A stretch of 64,000 nt of DNA from Paraburkholderia sp. BL21I4N1. GTDB lineage: Bacteria; Pseudomonadota; Gammaproteobacteria; Burkholderiales; Burkholderiaceae. Position 1 is the first letter of the stretch. The number at the start of each line of letters is the position of its first letter. The position numbers were made by a program, and so were the translations under genes. The notes below the pieces were generated by a model. The model ran no database searches. It worked only from the letters and a program-made list of their open reading frames with translations, and was not told where the DNA came from. Positions 46,309 through 55,434 of the stretch are shown piece by piece. The DNA lies in contig NZ_PVEN01000005.1 in NCBI RefSeq assembly GCF_002973525.1, forward strand, positions 186,001-250,000, given 5' to 3'.

Positions 46309-47658
46309 ATGCGGATCGACCGGCGCCTCCTGACGCTCGCGTTCGGCGGCCTTTTCTGGCGGACCTTTCTGCTGATCGCGCTGTTGATCGCGGTCAGTCT
46401 CGCCGCCTGGTTCCAGAGCTTCCGGGTGATCGAACGCGAGCCGCGCGCGCAGCGCGTGGCGTTGCAGCTCGTGGCGATCGTCAAGCTCACGCGCACCGCT
46501 CTCCTTTATTCCGATCCCGACCTGCGGCGCGCACTGCTGCAGGATCTGGAAAGTAATGAAGGGGTGCGGGTGTACCCGCGCGAAACCACCGACAAGTACA
46601 AGCTCCAGCCCGACGAGTCGCTGAACCGCCTGATCGAACACGACATTCGCGGCCGGCTCGGCGACGACACGGTCATCGCGCAGAGCGTGAACGACATTCC
46701 CGGCGTCTGGATCAGCTTCAAGATCGACGACGACGACTACTGGGTCGCGCTCGACCGCGATCAGCTCGACAACGCCACCGGGCTGCAATGGGCCGGCTGG
46801 GGCGTATTCGCGCTAGCGCTCTCGCTGTTCGGCGCGGCATTCATCACGAGTCTGGTGAACCGGCCGTTCGCGCGCCTCGCCATGGCCGCGCGCAAGGTCG
46901 GCTCGGGCCAGTCGCCCGAAGCGCTGCCCGAGCGCGGCATGGGTGTGGCCGCCGAAACCAATCGCAGTTTCAACCAGATGGTGCAGGACCTCGAACAGCT
47001 CGAGGCCGACCGTGCGCTGATGCTCGCGGGGATTTCGCACGATCTGCGCACGCCGCTCGCACGGCTGCGGCTCGAAACCGAAATGAGCCCGTCCGATCAA
47101 AGCACCAAAGACGCGATGGTCGACGACATCGAGCAGATGGACATGATCATCGGCCGCTTCCTCGATTACGCGCGGCCCGTGCAACGGGTTCCGGAACCGG
47201 TCGACCTTTCCGTGATCGCGGGAGAACTGGCTGCGCGCATGCAGAGCGAAGACAGCATGCGGCTGATTACACGGCTCGCGCCGTCGGCGGTGATCGAGGC
47301 CGATGAAACCGACATGCGGCGCGTGGTCGGCAATTTGCTGGAGAACGCGCGCAAGTACGGTCTGAGCGACGGCGACGGCATCCCGCACGTGATTCTGGAA
47401 ACGCGGGTGTCGCACTCGCGGGTCGAACTGTCCGTGGTCGACGAAGGCCCCGGTATTCCGGAAGACCAGTTGGCGCTTGTCACACGGCCGTTCTATCGTG
47501 TGAACTCGGCGCGCACCCAGGCGAACGGCACGGGCCTCGGCATGGCCATCGTGCAGCGCCTCGTGGGCCGCTATCGCGGTGCGCTGCGTTTGCGCAACCG
47601 CACGCCGGGCCCGGGGCTCGAGGTCACGATCGAGTTCCCGCTCGCCAAAGGCGCCTGA
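46309..47658 (+). CDS. envZ: osmosensor histidine kinase EnvZ
   Basis: Inner-membrane sensor kinase of 449 residues, partner of OmpR. Two membrane helices (about 14-38 and 161-182) flank a periplasmic segment of about 120 residues, followed by HAMP, the H-box GISHDLRTPLARL with phospho-accepting His244, and the ATPase domain (N-box NLLENARKYG, G1 DEGPGIPED, G2 GTGLGMAIVQRL). AGAAGGG precedes the ATG. The periplasmic segment contains an acidic DDDDY patch. Cotranscription with ompR is near certain from spacing. Confidence 0.94.
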   Translation: MRIDRRLLTLAFGGLFWRTFLLIALLIAVSLAAWFQSFRVIEREPRAQRVALQLVAIVKLTRTALLYSDPDLRRALLQDLESNEGVRVYPRETTDKYKLQPDESLNRLIEHDIRGRLGDDTVIAQSVNDIPGVWISFKIDDDDYWVALDRDQLDNATGLQWAGWGVFALALSLFGAAFITSLVNRPFARLAMAARKVGSGQSPEALPERGMGVAAETNRSFNQMVQDLEQLEADRALMLAGISHDLRTPLARLRLETEMSPSDQSTKDAMVDDIEQMDMIIGRFLDYARPVQRVPEPVDLSVIAGELAARMQSEDSMRLITRLAPSAVIEADETDMRRVVGNLLENARKYGLSDGDGIPHVILETRVSHSRVELSVVDEGPGIPEDQLALVTRPFYRVNSARTQANGTGLGMAIVQRLVGRYRGALRLRNRTPGPGLEVTIEFPLAKGA

Positions 47659-47763
47659 GCGGAAACAAGCGGCGCAAACAAGCGTCAGGCGCCCTGGCGC
47701 GCCGCCCGCGGCTGTTGGCCGCGTTGAATAAACACCATTCGCCCGGTTAGCTTCAGCGACGGA

Positions 47764-47819
47764 ACGAGTGGCTCAATAGAACCATAGGGGACACCGTGTG
47801 ACGCACTCGTGTGACGAGT
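47764..47819. promoter_or_regulatory. repeat-rich element upstream of ahpC
   Basis: ACTCGT-GTG-ACGAGT at 47805-47819 is a perfect 6-bp dyad; a further ACGAGTG at 47764-47770 is complementary to CACTCGT at 47804-47810. GTGTGACG is also repeated directly at 47796 and 47809. The cluster lies 50-105 bp before ahpC, where an oxidative-stress regulator would bind; it does not match the OxyR ATAG/CTAT spacing. Confidence 0.45.
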
Positions 47820-47868
47820 TCGGAGCCTAAGACATGCTGTTTTTTCCAACTGACGAAGGAGTATTCGC

Positions 47869-48417
47869 ATGAAAACCGTTGGCGATAAAATCGAAGCGTT
47901 CACTATTGCCGCTGCCAAACCAGGCTTCAACCACCACGAAGAAAACGGCGTCTCGGCGTTCGAGGAAATCACGGAGCAATCTTTCCCGGGCAAGTGGAAA
48001 ATCATTTATTTCTACCCGAAGGATTTCACCTTCGTGTGCCCGACCGAAATCGTCGAATTCGGCAAGCTGGCCAACGACTTCGAAGAACGCGACGCCGTGC
48101 TGCTGGGCGGCAGTGTCGATAATGAATTCGTGAAACTGGCGTGGCGCCGCGAGCATAAGGATCTGGACAAGCTGAATCACTACGCGTTCGGCGACGTGAA
48201 AGGCGAGCTGATCGATCAGCTCGGCGTGCGCGACAAGGAAGCCGGCGTCGCACTGCGCGCGACCTTTATTGTCGATCCGGACAATACGATCCAGCACGTG
48301 TCGGTGAATAACCTGAATGTCGGCCGTAATCCGGAAGAAGTGCTGCGTATTCTCGACGGCCTGCAAACGGACGAACTGTGTCCGTGCAATCGCTCGGTCG
48401 GCGGCGCGACGCTTTAA
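47869..48417 (+). CDS. ahpC: alkyl hydroperoxide reductase peroxiredoxin AhpC
   Basis: 2-Cys peroxiredoxin of 182 residues reducing organic hydroperoxides and peroxynitrite. Peroxidatic Cys57 is in FTFVCPTEI; resolving cysteines Cys171 and Cys173 are in ELCPCNRSV, the three-cysteine pattern of the AhpC type that works with AhpD. AAGGAG stands before the ATG. The partner ahpD follows after a short terminator-like hairpin, and no ahpF is present, so electrons should come through AhpD as in mycobacteria (inference). Upstream lies an inverted/direct repeat element. Confidence 0.95.
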   Translation: MKTVGDKIEAFTIAAAKPGFNHHEENGVSAFEEITEQSFPGKWKIIYFYPKDFTFVCPTEIVEFGKLANDFEERDAVLLGGSVDNEFVKLAWRREHKDLDKLNHYAFGDVKGELIDQLGVRDKEAGVALRATFIVDPDNTIQHVSVNNLNVGRNPEEVLRILDGLQTDELCPCNRSVGGATL

Positions 48418-48428
48418 GCCGTGCCTTC

Positions 48429-48466
48429 AAAAGCCCGTCAAGCCTGAAAAGCCGCGGGCTTTTTTA
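48429..48466 (+). terminator. terminator or attenuator between ahpC and ahpD
   Basis: AAAAGCCCG at 48429-48437 pairs with CGGGCTTTT at 48455-48463, followed by TTT. Lying between two cotranscribed partners, it may reduce ahpD expression relative to ahpC. Confidence 0.6.
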
Positions 48467-48490
48467 TCGACCACCTGATAGGAGATAACA

Positions 48491-49015
48491 ATGGAATTCT
48501 TGTCTTCGATTAAGGCACGAGTACCCGACTACGCCAAGGACATCCGGCTCAATCTGGACGGAACGATTGCGCGCTCGTCGCTCGAAGGAAACGATGCGGT
48601 CGGCGTGGCCTTGGCGGCGGCATTCGCCGCGAAGTGCACGGTAATCGTCGACGCGATTCGCCATGCCGGCGTGTTGTCGCCGGAAGAAACGAATGGCGCG
48701 CTCACCGCCGCCGCGTTGATGGGCATGAATAACGTCTGGTATCCGTACGTCGAGATGGCGGGCAGCGCGGATCTGAAATCGCAGCCGGCGCAATTGCGGA
48801 TGAACGCTTATGCGTCGCATGGCGGCGTGGATAAACGACGCTTCGAGATGTATGCGCTGGCGGCGTCGATTATCGGCAAATGCCATTTTTGCGTGAAATC
48901 GCACTTCGATACGCTGGTAGCCGAAGGCATGAGTGCCACGCAATTGCGCGATGTCGGCCGGATCGCGGCGGTGATCAATGCCACCGCGCAGTGTATTGCT
49001 GCCGATGGTCAGTAA
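48491..49015 (+). CDS. ahpD: carboxymuconolactone-decarboxylase family alkylhydroperoxidase AhpD
   Basis: Small all-helical protein of 174 residues that reduces AhpC. The redox CxxC (Cys131, Cys134) in GKCHFCVKSHFDTL is followed by His138, the proton-relay position known from M. tuberculosis AhpD. AGGAG precedes the ATG. The gene starts 74 bp after ahpC and the two clearly form a peroxide-defence unit; electrons for AhpD normally come from a lipoyl protein and dihydrolipoamide dehydrogenase, not encoded here. Confidence 0.93.
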   Translation: MEFLSSIKARVPDYAKDIRLNLDGTIARSSLEGNDAVGVALAAAFAAKCTVIVDAIRHAGVLSPEETNGALTAAALMGMNNVWYPYVEMAGSADLKSQPAQLRMNAYASHGGVDKRRFEMYALAASIIGKCHFCVKSHFDTLVAEGMSATQLRDVGRIAAVINATAQCIAADGQ

Positions 49016-49109
49016 GACTTCTGTCAGCGCGTGCAGCACGATGCGTTAATCGCTGCTGCGCGCGTGTCTTGAATGAGCCGCACCGGGTCGATGCGGCCCA
49101 ACCCACCGG

Positions 49110-49589
49110 TCAGCTCCTGATCAGCAACACGGCGGCCTGCGCTTCGATACCCTCGCCTCGCCCGAGGTAACCGAGCTTCTCGTTGGTCTTCGCCTTCACG
49201 TTGACGCGCTCAAGCGGCAGGCCGAGATCGGCCGCGATATTCGCGCGCATGCCTTCGATATGCGGCGCCAGCTTCGGCGCCTGCGCGACCACGCTGCTGT
49301 CCACGTTGGCGATCGAAAACCCCGCCGCCTTCACGCGCGCAAAACACTCACGCAGCAAAACGCGGCTATCCGCGCCGGCGAACTTCGCGTCGGTGTCGGA
49401 GAAATGACGGCCGATGTCGCCCATGGCCGCGGCGCCGAAAATCGCGTCGGTGATTGCGTGCAGCAGCACGTCCGCGTCCGAATGCCCGAGCAAGCCGCGC
49501 TCATAAGGAATCGTCACGCCGCCGATAATCAACGGACGTCCCGGCACCAACGCATGCACGTCATACCCCTGGCCAATTCTGAAATCCAT
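49110..49589 (-). CDS. ispF: 2-C-methyl-D-erythritol 2,4-cyclodiphosphate synthase
   Basis: Fifth enzyme of the MEP isoprenoid pathway, a trimeric zinc enzyme. In 159 residues the metal ligands Asp10, His12 (GYDVHAL) and His44 ([10 protein letters not shown]) are present, as are HSDADV and the C-terminal [20 protein letters not shown] start at the ATG at 49589; the frame could begin three codons earlier at a TTG (49598). It lies 61 bp downstream of ispD, the fixed ispDF arrangement. Confidence 0.97.
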   Translation of the reverse strand: MDFRIGQGYDVHALVPGRPLIIGGVTIPYERGLLGHSDADVLLHAITDAIFGAAAMGDIGRHFSDTDAKFAGADSRVLLRECFARVKAAGFSIANVDSSVVAQAPKLAPHIEGMRANIAADLGLPLERVNVKAKTNEKLGYLGRGEGIEAQAAVLLIRS

Positions 49590-49650
49590 ATGCGTCAAGT
49601 CCTTAAGTCCGCTTATTCACTGAAATTAAATTTGAAATTGCGATCCATCG

Positions 49651-50364
49651 TCACGCAGCCGATGTTCGGCTCAGAATCGCCTCGGCCAGATCGAAATCTT
49701 CCGGATAGGTCACCTTGAAGTTGCGCAAGCTGCCCTGCACCAGCTTCGGCGCATGACCCAGCCACTCGATCGCGCTCGCCTCATCCGTCAGATCGTGACC
49801 GTCGGCCTGCGCGCGCAGAATCGCGTCGCGCAACATGCCGATACGGAACATCTGCGGCGTCTGCGCCTGCCACAAACCGTCGCGGGCTTCGGTGCGGGCA
49901 ATGCGGCTATCGGCGGACGTCGCGTCGATCCGCTTCAGCGTATCCGCCACCGGCAGGGCCATGATGCCGCCCACGGCGTCGTCCTTCAGCGCGCCGACCA
50001 GCGCGCGGATCAACGCGGGCGTGATGCCCGGCCGGGCCGCGTCGTGCACCAGCACCCAGTCGTCGTCGTGCGCGCCGAACTCGGCGAGCGCCTGCAACCC
50101 GTTCAGCACCGACGCCTGGCGCGATGCCCCGCCGCAACGGCGCACCGCGAAGCGCAGGCCGCCGAAGCGGCGGCCGTCGAAATGCTGGTCGTCGGGCGCG
50201 ATCACCAGCAGGGTCTGGGCGAATTCGCTGCAGGCGTCGAACGCCGCCAGCGAGTAATGCAGCATGTCACGCCCGGCTACCGTGCGATATTGTTTGGGCA
50301 TCGCGGCGCCGGAACGGCTGCCGGTGCCGGCGGAGGGAATCAGGGCAAATAGACGGGAAGTCAC
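49651..50364 (-). CDS. ispD: 2-C-methyl-D-erythritol 4-phosphate cytidylyltransferase
   Basis: Third MEP-pathway enzyme, coupling CTP to MEP. The 237-residue protein begins [18 protein letters not shown], the nucleotide loop, with the catalytic Lys in [14 protein letters not shown] and the C-terminal [13 protein letters not shown] are conserved. Family alignment points to a GTG start at 50364, since the loop must be near the N-terminus; the frame to 50436 adds non-family residues and runs into the promoter. Divergent from mfd. Shine-Dalgarno is poor. Confidence 0.95.
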   Translation of the reverse strand: MTSRLFALIPSAGTGSRSGAAMPKQYRTVAGRDMLHYSLAAFDACSEFAQTLLVIAPDDQHFDGRRFGGLRFAVRRCGGASRQASVLNGLQALAEFGAHDDDWVLVHDAARPGITPALIRALVGALKDDAVGGIMALPVADTLKRIDATSADSRIARTEARDGLWQAQTPQMFRIGMLRDAILRAQADGHDLTDEASAIEWLGHAPKLVQGSLRNFKVTYPEDFDLAEAILSRTSAA

Positions 50365-50403
50365 GAAGGCGCAGGCCGCGAAGTCAAAGTAAAGGACGGA
50401 TTT

Positions 50404-50409
50404 TATAAT
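50404..50409 (+). promoter_or_regulatory. -10 element (TATAAT) in the ispD-mfd divergent spacer
   Basis: A perfect TATAAT on the plus strand would start the mfd mRNA near 50416 with a 70-nt leader; the -35 (AAGTCA) is weak. The same AT-rich patch reads TATTAT on the minus strand and may serve ispD as well. Confidence 0.4.
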
Positions 50410-50485
50410 AGGTCCTTCGCATCCATGCCCGGACACGCGTAAACTTGCCGCTCACGTGTGAGCCCGAGGCCGCCTTTTTTCTTCT

Positions 50486-53400
50486 ATGCCAGACATCGCC
50501 GCATCATCGCAGTCCCCTTCGCCCGTCGCGCTTGTCAAGGCCGGCCAGCGTTTTGCCTTCGACGGCACGCACGGCTCGTCCGACGCGTTGCTGATCGCCC
50601 GCTACCATCTCGCCTATCGCGAGAAGGTGCCGCTGCTGGCCGTTGTGTGCGAAAGCGCCGTCGACGCGCAGCGTCTGTCGCAGGAAATCGGCTTTTTCGC
50701 GCCCGAGGCGCGGGTGCGCCTGCTGCCGGACTGGGAAACCCTTCCTTACGATACGTTTTCGCCGCACCAGGACCTGGTGTCCGAGCGCCTCGCCACGCTG
50801 CACGACCTCGGCGAAGGCCGCTGCGACATCCTGCTGGTGCCCGCCACCACCGCGCTGTACCGCATGCCGCCGGCGTCGTTCCTCGCCGGCTACACGTTCT
50901 CGTTCGCCCAGGGCGAGCGTCTCAACGAGGCGAAGCTCAAGGCGCAACTCACGCTGGCCGGTTACGAGCACGTGAGCCAGGTAGTGCGCCCCGGCGAATA
51001 CTGCGTGCGCGGCTCGCTGCTCGACCTGTTCCCGATGGGCTCGCCGCTGCCGTACCGGATCGACCTGTTCGACGATCAGGTCGACTCGATCCGCGCGTTC
51101 GATCCGGACACGCAGCGCAGCCTGTACCCGGTGAAAGACGTGCGCCTGCTGCCGGGCCGCGAATTCCCGTTCGACGAAGCCGCGCGCACGTCATTTCGCA
51201 GCCGTTGGCGCGAGACCTTCGAAGGCGACCCGAGCCGCGCGTCGATCTATAAAGATATCGGCAACGGCGTGCCGTCGGCGGGTATCGAATACTATCTGCC
51301 GCTGTTCTTCGAGGACACCGCCACGCTGTTCCACTATCTGCCCGAAGGCGCGCAACTGGCGTTCATCGGCGATCTGGACGCGGCGATCCGGCGCTTCACC
51401 AACGACACCAGGCAGCGCTACAACTTCCTGTCGCACGATCGCGACCGGCCGATCCTGGAGCCGCAGCGGCTGTTCCTGTCGGACGACGATTTCTACACGC
51501 TCGCCAAGCCGTTCGCCCGGCTCGTGCTGCCCGCCAACGCGGGCGGCGGCTGGTCGACCCCGCTGCCGAATCTTGCGATCGACCGCCATGCCGACGACCC
51601 CGTCGCCGCGCTGCGCGCGTATCTCGCCACCACGCCGAACCGCGTGCTGTTCGCCGCCGAATCGGCGGGCCGCCGCGAAACGCTGCTGCAATTGCTGGCG
51701 GACAATCATTTGCGGCCGGCTTCGAGCGACAGCTTCCAGGACTGGCTAATCGGCAACGCCCGATTCTCGTTAGGCGTCGCGCCGCTCGCCACCGGCTTCG
51801 CCGTGCCGGTCGACGGTATCGCCGTGATCACCGAAACGGAGCTTTACGGACCGCTCGCGCGGCGCGCCGGGCGCCGCCGCCAGGAACAGGCGAGCAACGT
51901 CGATTCGATGGTGCGCGACCTGTCCGAGCTGAAGGTCGGCGATCCCGTCGTCCATTCGCAGCACGGTATCGGCCGCTACATGGGCCTGGTCACCATGGAC
52001 CTCGGCGAAGGCGAAACCGAATTCCTGCACCTCGAATATTCCGGCGACAGCAAGCTCTACGTGCCGGTCGCTCAGTTGCACGTCATTTCGCGCTATAGCG
52101 GCGCCGATCCGGAAAGCGCGCCGCTGCATTCGCTTGGTTCGGGCCAGTGGGAAAAGGCCAAACGCAAAGCCGCGCAACAGATTCGCGACACCGCGGCCGA
52201 ACTGCTGAATCTCTACGCACGCCGCGCCGCGCGCGAAGGTCACGCGTTCGCGCTCGAACCGAAAGACTATGTGAAGTTCGCCGAGAGCTTCGGCTTCGAG
52301 GAAACGCCCGACCAGGCCGCCGCGATCGCCGCCGTGATCGGCGACATGACGAGCGGCAAGCCGATGGATCGCCTGGTGTGCGGCGACGTCGGCTTCGGCA
52401 AGACGGAAGTGGCGCTGCGCGCGGCGTTTATCGCGGTGATGGGCGGCAAGCAGGTCGCGCTGCTCTCGCCCACCACGCTGCTCGCCGAACAGCACACCCA
52501 GACCTTCACCGACCGCTTTTCCGACTGGCCGGTGCGGATCGCCGAACTGTCGCGCTTCAAGTCGACCAAGGAAGTGAATGCCGCGATCCAGCAGATCAAC
52601 GAAGGCACGGTCGACATCGTAATCGGCACGCACAAGCTGCTGTCGTCCGACGTGCAGTTCAAACGCCTCGGGCTCGTGGTGATCGACGAAGAACACCGTT
52701 TCGGCGTGCGTCAGAAAGAAGCGTTGAAAGCGCTGCGCGCCGAAGTGGACGTGCTCACGCTGACCGCTACACCGATCCCGCGTACGCTCGGCATGGCGCT
52801 CGAAGGCCTGCGCGATTTCTCGGTGATCGCCACCGCGCCGCAAAAGCGTCTGGCCATCAAAACCTTCGTGCGTCGCGAGGAAGACAGCGTGATTCGCGAA
52901 GCGATGCTGCGCGAACTGAAGCGCGGCGGCCAGGTGTACTTCCTGCACAACGAAGTCGAGACGATCGAGAATCGCCGCCAGATGCTCGAAGCGCTCGTGC
53001 CCGAAGCACGTATCGCGGTCGCGCATGGCCAGATGCACGAGCGCGAACTCGAACGCGTGATGCGCGACTTCGTCGCCCAACGCGCCAACGTGCTGCTGTG
53101 TACGACGATCATCGAAACCGGCATCGACGTGCCGAGCGCCAACACGATCCTGATTCACCGCTCGGACAAGTTCGGTCTCGCGCAATTGCATCAACTGCGT
53201 GGCCGCGTGGGCCGCTCGCATCACCAGGCGTATTCGTATCTGCTGGTGCACGATCCGCAAGGGCTGACCAAGCAGGCGCAACGCCGCCTCGAAGCGATCC
53301 AGCAGATGGAGGAACTCGGTTCGGGCTTCTATCTGGCCATGCACGACCTGGAAATTCGCGGCACCGGCGAAGTGCTCGGCGACAAGCAGTCGGGCGAGAT

Positions 53401-53968
53401 TCACGAGATCGGCTTCCAGCTCTACACCGACATGCTGAACGACGCGGTGAAGGCGCTCAAGGAAGGCCGCGAGCCGGACCTCACCGCGCCGCTCGCCGCG
53501 ACGACCGAGATCAACCTGCACGCGCCCGCGATTCTGCCCGCCGACTATTGCGGCGACGTGCAGGAGCGTCTGTCGCTCTACAAGCGCCTGGCTAATTGCG
53601 AACACAACGATTCGATCGATAGCATTCAGGAAGAGCTGATCGACCGTTTCGGCAAGTTGCCGCCGCAGGCACAGGCGCTGGTGGAGACGCATCGGTTGCG
53701 GCTGGCGGCGAAGCCGCTGGGCATTTCGAAGATCGATGCGGGCGAAACGGTGATCGGTTTGCAGTTCATCCCCAATCCGCCGATCGACGCGATGCGGATC
53801 ATCGAGATGGTGCAGAAGCATAAGCACATCAAGCTCGCGGGTCAGGACAAGCTGCGCATCGAAACGCGTAGTCCGGATCTCGCGGTGCGCGTCGCGACGG
53901 TCAAGGAGACGTTGCGTGCGCTCGGTTCGCCGAGCCGCGGCACGGCGGCGACCGCCGCCGCACGATGA
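50486..53968 (+). CDS. mfd: transcription-repair coupling factor
   Basis: DNA translocase that removes stalled RNA polymerase and recruits UvrA to damage. The 1160-residue protein shows the UvrB-like N-module, the RNAP-interacting domain (VGDPVVHSQHGIGRYMGL and FLHLEYSGDSKLYVPV), the RecG-like motor with Walker A GDVGFGKTE near 632-640 and the DEEH box near 733, motif VI GRVGRSHHQAY, and the C-terminal D7 domain (PLGISKIDAGE). The ATG at 50486 has no clear Shine-Dalgarno but matches the family start. Acts alone, not in an operon. Confidence 0.98.
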   Translation: MPDIAASSQSPSPVALVKAGQRFAFDGTHGSSDALLIARYHLAYREKVPLLAVVCESAVDAQRLSQEIGFFAPEARVRLLPDWETLPYDTFSPHQDLVSERLATLHDLGEGRCDILLVPATTALYRMPPASFLAGYTFSFAQGERLNEAKLKAQLTLAGYEHVSQVVRPGEYCVRGSLLDLFPMGSPLPYRIDLFDDQVDSIRAFDPDTQRSLYPVKDVRLLPGREFPFDEAARTSFRSRWRETFEGDPSRASIYKDIGNGVPSAGIEYYLPLFFEDTATLFHYLPEGAQLAFIGDLDAAIRRFTNDTRQRYNFLSHDRDRPILEPQRLFLSDDDFYTLAKPFARLVLPANAGGGWSTPLPNLAIDRHADDPVAALRAYLATTPNRVLFAAESAGRRETLLQLLADNHLRPASSDSFQDWLIGNARFSLGVAPLATGFAVPVDGIAVITETELYGPLARRAGRRRQEQASNVDSMVRDLSELKVGDPVVHSQHGIGRYMGLVTMDLGEGETEFLHLEYSGDSKLYVPVAQLHVISRYSGADPESAPLHSLGSGQWEKAKRKAAQQIRDTAAELLNLYARRAAREGHAFALEPKDYVKFAESFGFEETPDQAAAIAAVIGDMTSGKPMDRLVCGDVGFGKTEVALRAAFIAVMGGKQVALLSPTTLLAEQHTQTFTDRFSDWPVRIAELSRFKSTKEVNAAIQQINEGTVDIVIGTHKLLSSDVQFKRLGLVVIDEEHRFGVRQKEALKALRAEVDVLTLTATPIPRTLGMALEGLRDFSVIATAPQKRLAIKTFVRREEDSVIREAMLRELKRGGQVYFLHNEVETIENRRQMLEALVPEARIAVAHGQMHERELERVMRDFVAQRANVLLCTTIIETGIDVPSANTILIHRSDKFGLAQLHQLRGRVGRSHHQAYSYLLVHDPQGLTKQAQRRLEAIQQMEELGSGFYLAMHDLEIRGTGEVLGDKQSGEIHEIGFQLYTDMLNDAVKALKEGREPDLTAPLAATTEINLHAPAILPADYCGDVQERLSLYKRLANCEHNDSIDSIQEELIDRFGKLPPQAQALVETHRLRLAAKPLGISKIDAGETVIGLQFIPNPPIDAMRIIEMVQKHKHIKLAGQDKLRIETRSPDLAVRVATVKETLRALGSPSRGTAATAAAR

Positions 53969-54066
53969 TGGATTCCGCCGTTACGACGTGACCGAGGTAC
54001 ATCCGAGCGCATGCCCTCACGCGTACCACGCGAGAAAAACGGGGGACGTCTAGCGTCTTTCTGCTC

Positions 54067-54115
54067 ATGCTGCGGTGCGCAAACGCGCTCCGCAGCATAC
54101 GGGTGCATTTTTTTT
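54067..54115 (+). terminator. probable terminator of mfd
   Basis: ATGCTGCGG at 54067-54075 pairs with CCGCAGCAT at 54090-54098. A run of eight T lies at 54108-54115, about ten bases beyond the stem, so efficiency is uncertain. Confidence 0.55.
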
Positions 54116-54152
54116 GGGTATGATCGAAAGACTCAAATGCCGGAGTCTTGTC

Positions 54153-55379
54153 ATGTCTCACGTCGCTGAATCAGCGCAGTCCTCGTCAACGTCCGCTTCC
54201 GCCGCCTCGCTTTCGCTCCCCTGGATCACCCGCCTCGTGTCGATGGACACGGTGAGCCGCAATCCGAATCTCGGCCTGATCGAAACCGTGCGCGACGAAC
54301 TGCGCGCGGTCGGCGTCGACGCCACGCTCACGCACGACCCAAGCGGAAAATGGGCCAACCTGTTCGCAACGATTCCCGCGCACGACGGCGAGACCAACGG
54401 CGGTGTGGTGCTGTCGGGTCATACCGACGTGGTGCCCGTGGACGGTCAGCAATGGGACAGCGATCCGTTCAAGCCCGAGATTCGCGGCGACAAGCTGTAC
54501 GGCCGCGGCACCTGCGACATGAAGGGGTTTATCGGCGCGGCGCTGGCGCTCGTGCCCGAGATGCAGCGCACCCGGCTCGCGAAGCCGATTCACTTCGCCC
54601 TCTCGTTCGACGAGGAAGTCGGCTGCGCCGGCGCACCGCTCATGATCGCGGACCTGATGAAGCGCGGCGTGAAGCCGGACGGCTGCATTGTCGGCGAGCC
54701 GACCAGCATGCGCCCGATCGTTGCGCACAAAGGCATCAACGCGTACCAGTGCTGCGTGCGCGGCCAGGCCGCGCATTCGTCGCTCACGCCGAAGGGCTTG
54801 AACGCGATCGAATACGCCGCGCGCCTGATCTGCTATATCCGCGACATGGCCGATCAGTTCCGCGAACAAGGCCCGTTCGACGAACTGTACGACGTGCCCT
54901 TCACTACCGCGCAGACCAGCACGATTATCGGCGGCAACGCGATCAACACCGTGCCGGCTGAATGCAAGTTCCAGTTCGAATTCCGCAACCTGCCCACGCT
55001 CGACCCCGAACCGATCTTCGCGCGCATCGATCAATACGCGCGTGAAACGCTGTTGCCGAAAATGTTGCGCGAGCATCCATCGGCAGCGATCGAGATCACC
55101 AGGATCGCCGCGGCGCCCGGACTCGATTCGTCTGAACAAGCCGCGATCACGCAACTCGTGCGCGCCCTCACCGCCGACCAGGACAAGCGCAAGGTCGCCT
55201 ACGGCACGGAAGCGGGCCTGTTCTCGTTGGCGGGCATTCCGAGCATCGTGTGCGGCCCCGGCGACATCCAGCAGGCTCACAAGCCTAACGAGTTCGTTGC
55301 GCTCGACCAGTTGGTCGCGTGTGAACGCTTCCTGCAAAAATTCATTCACAGCATGTCGGTCGACGCGCACGCACACTGA
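54153..55379 (+). CDS. argE: acetylornithine deacetylase (M20 family)
   Basis: Zinc hydrolase releasing acetate from N-acetylornithine in arginine synthesis. In 408 residues the M20 metal sites are visible: the His of SGHTDVVPVDG, Asp of GRGTCDMKG, the catalytic/metal pair Glu-Glu in SFDEEVGCAG, and the C-terminal His of IQQAHKPNE. The dimerisation lid contains VRGQAAHSS. GGAG precedes the ATG at 54153; the upstream frame to 54075 runs through the mfd terminator. The dehydratase gene follows after 55 bp, so the two may be cotranscribed. ArgE-type naming is by similarity; other M20 amidases are close. Confidence 0.9.
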   Translation: MSHVAESAQSSSTSASAASLSLPWITRLVSMDTVSRNPNLGLIETVRDELRAVGVDATLTHDPSGKWANLFATIPAHDGETNGGVVLSGHTDVVPVDGQQWDSDPFKPEIRGDKLYGRGTCDMKGFIGAALALVPEMQRTRLAKPIHFALSFDEEVGCAGAPLMIADLMKRGVKPDGCIVGEPTSMRPIVAHKGINAYQCCVRGQAAHSSLTPKGLNAIEYAARLICYIRDMADQFREQGPFDELYDVPFTTAQTSTIIGGNAINTVPAECKFQFEFRNLPTLDPEPIFARIDQYARETLLPKMLREHPSAAIEITRIAAAPGLDSSEQAAITQLVRALTADQDKRKVAYGTEAGLFSLAGIPSIVCGPGDIQQAHKPNEFVALDQLVACERFLQKFIHSMSVDAHAH

Positions 55380-55434
55380 AACCGGGCAGCACGAAAAAGG
55401 TCTTACTCATAGCGACCCAAGACACCCACACGCC

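Noticed and set aside
51770..53827. A 685-codon frame opposite mfd
   Set aside because: Antisense shadow of mfd with the same Arg/His/Gln-rich composition and no motif.
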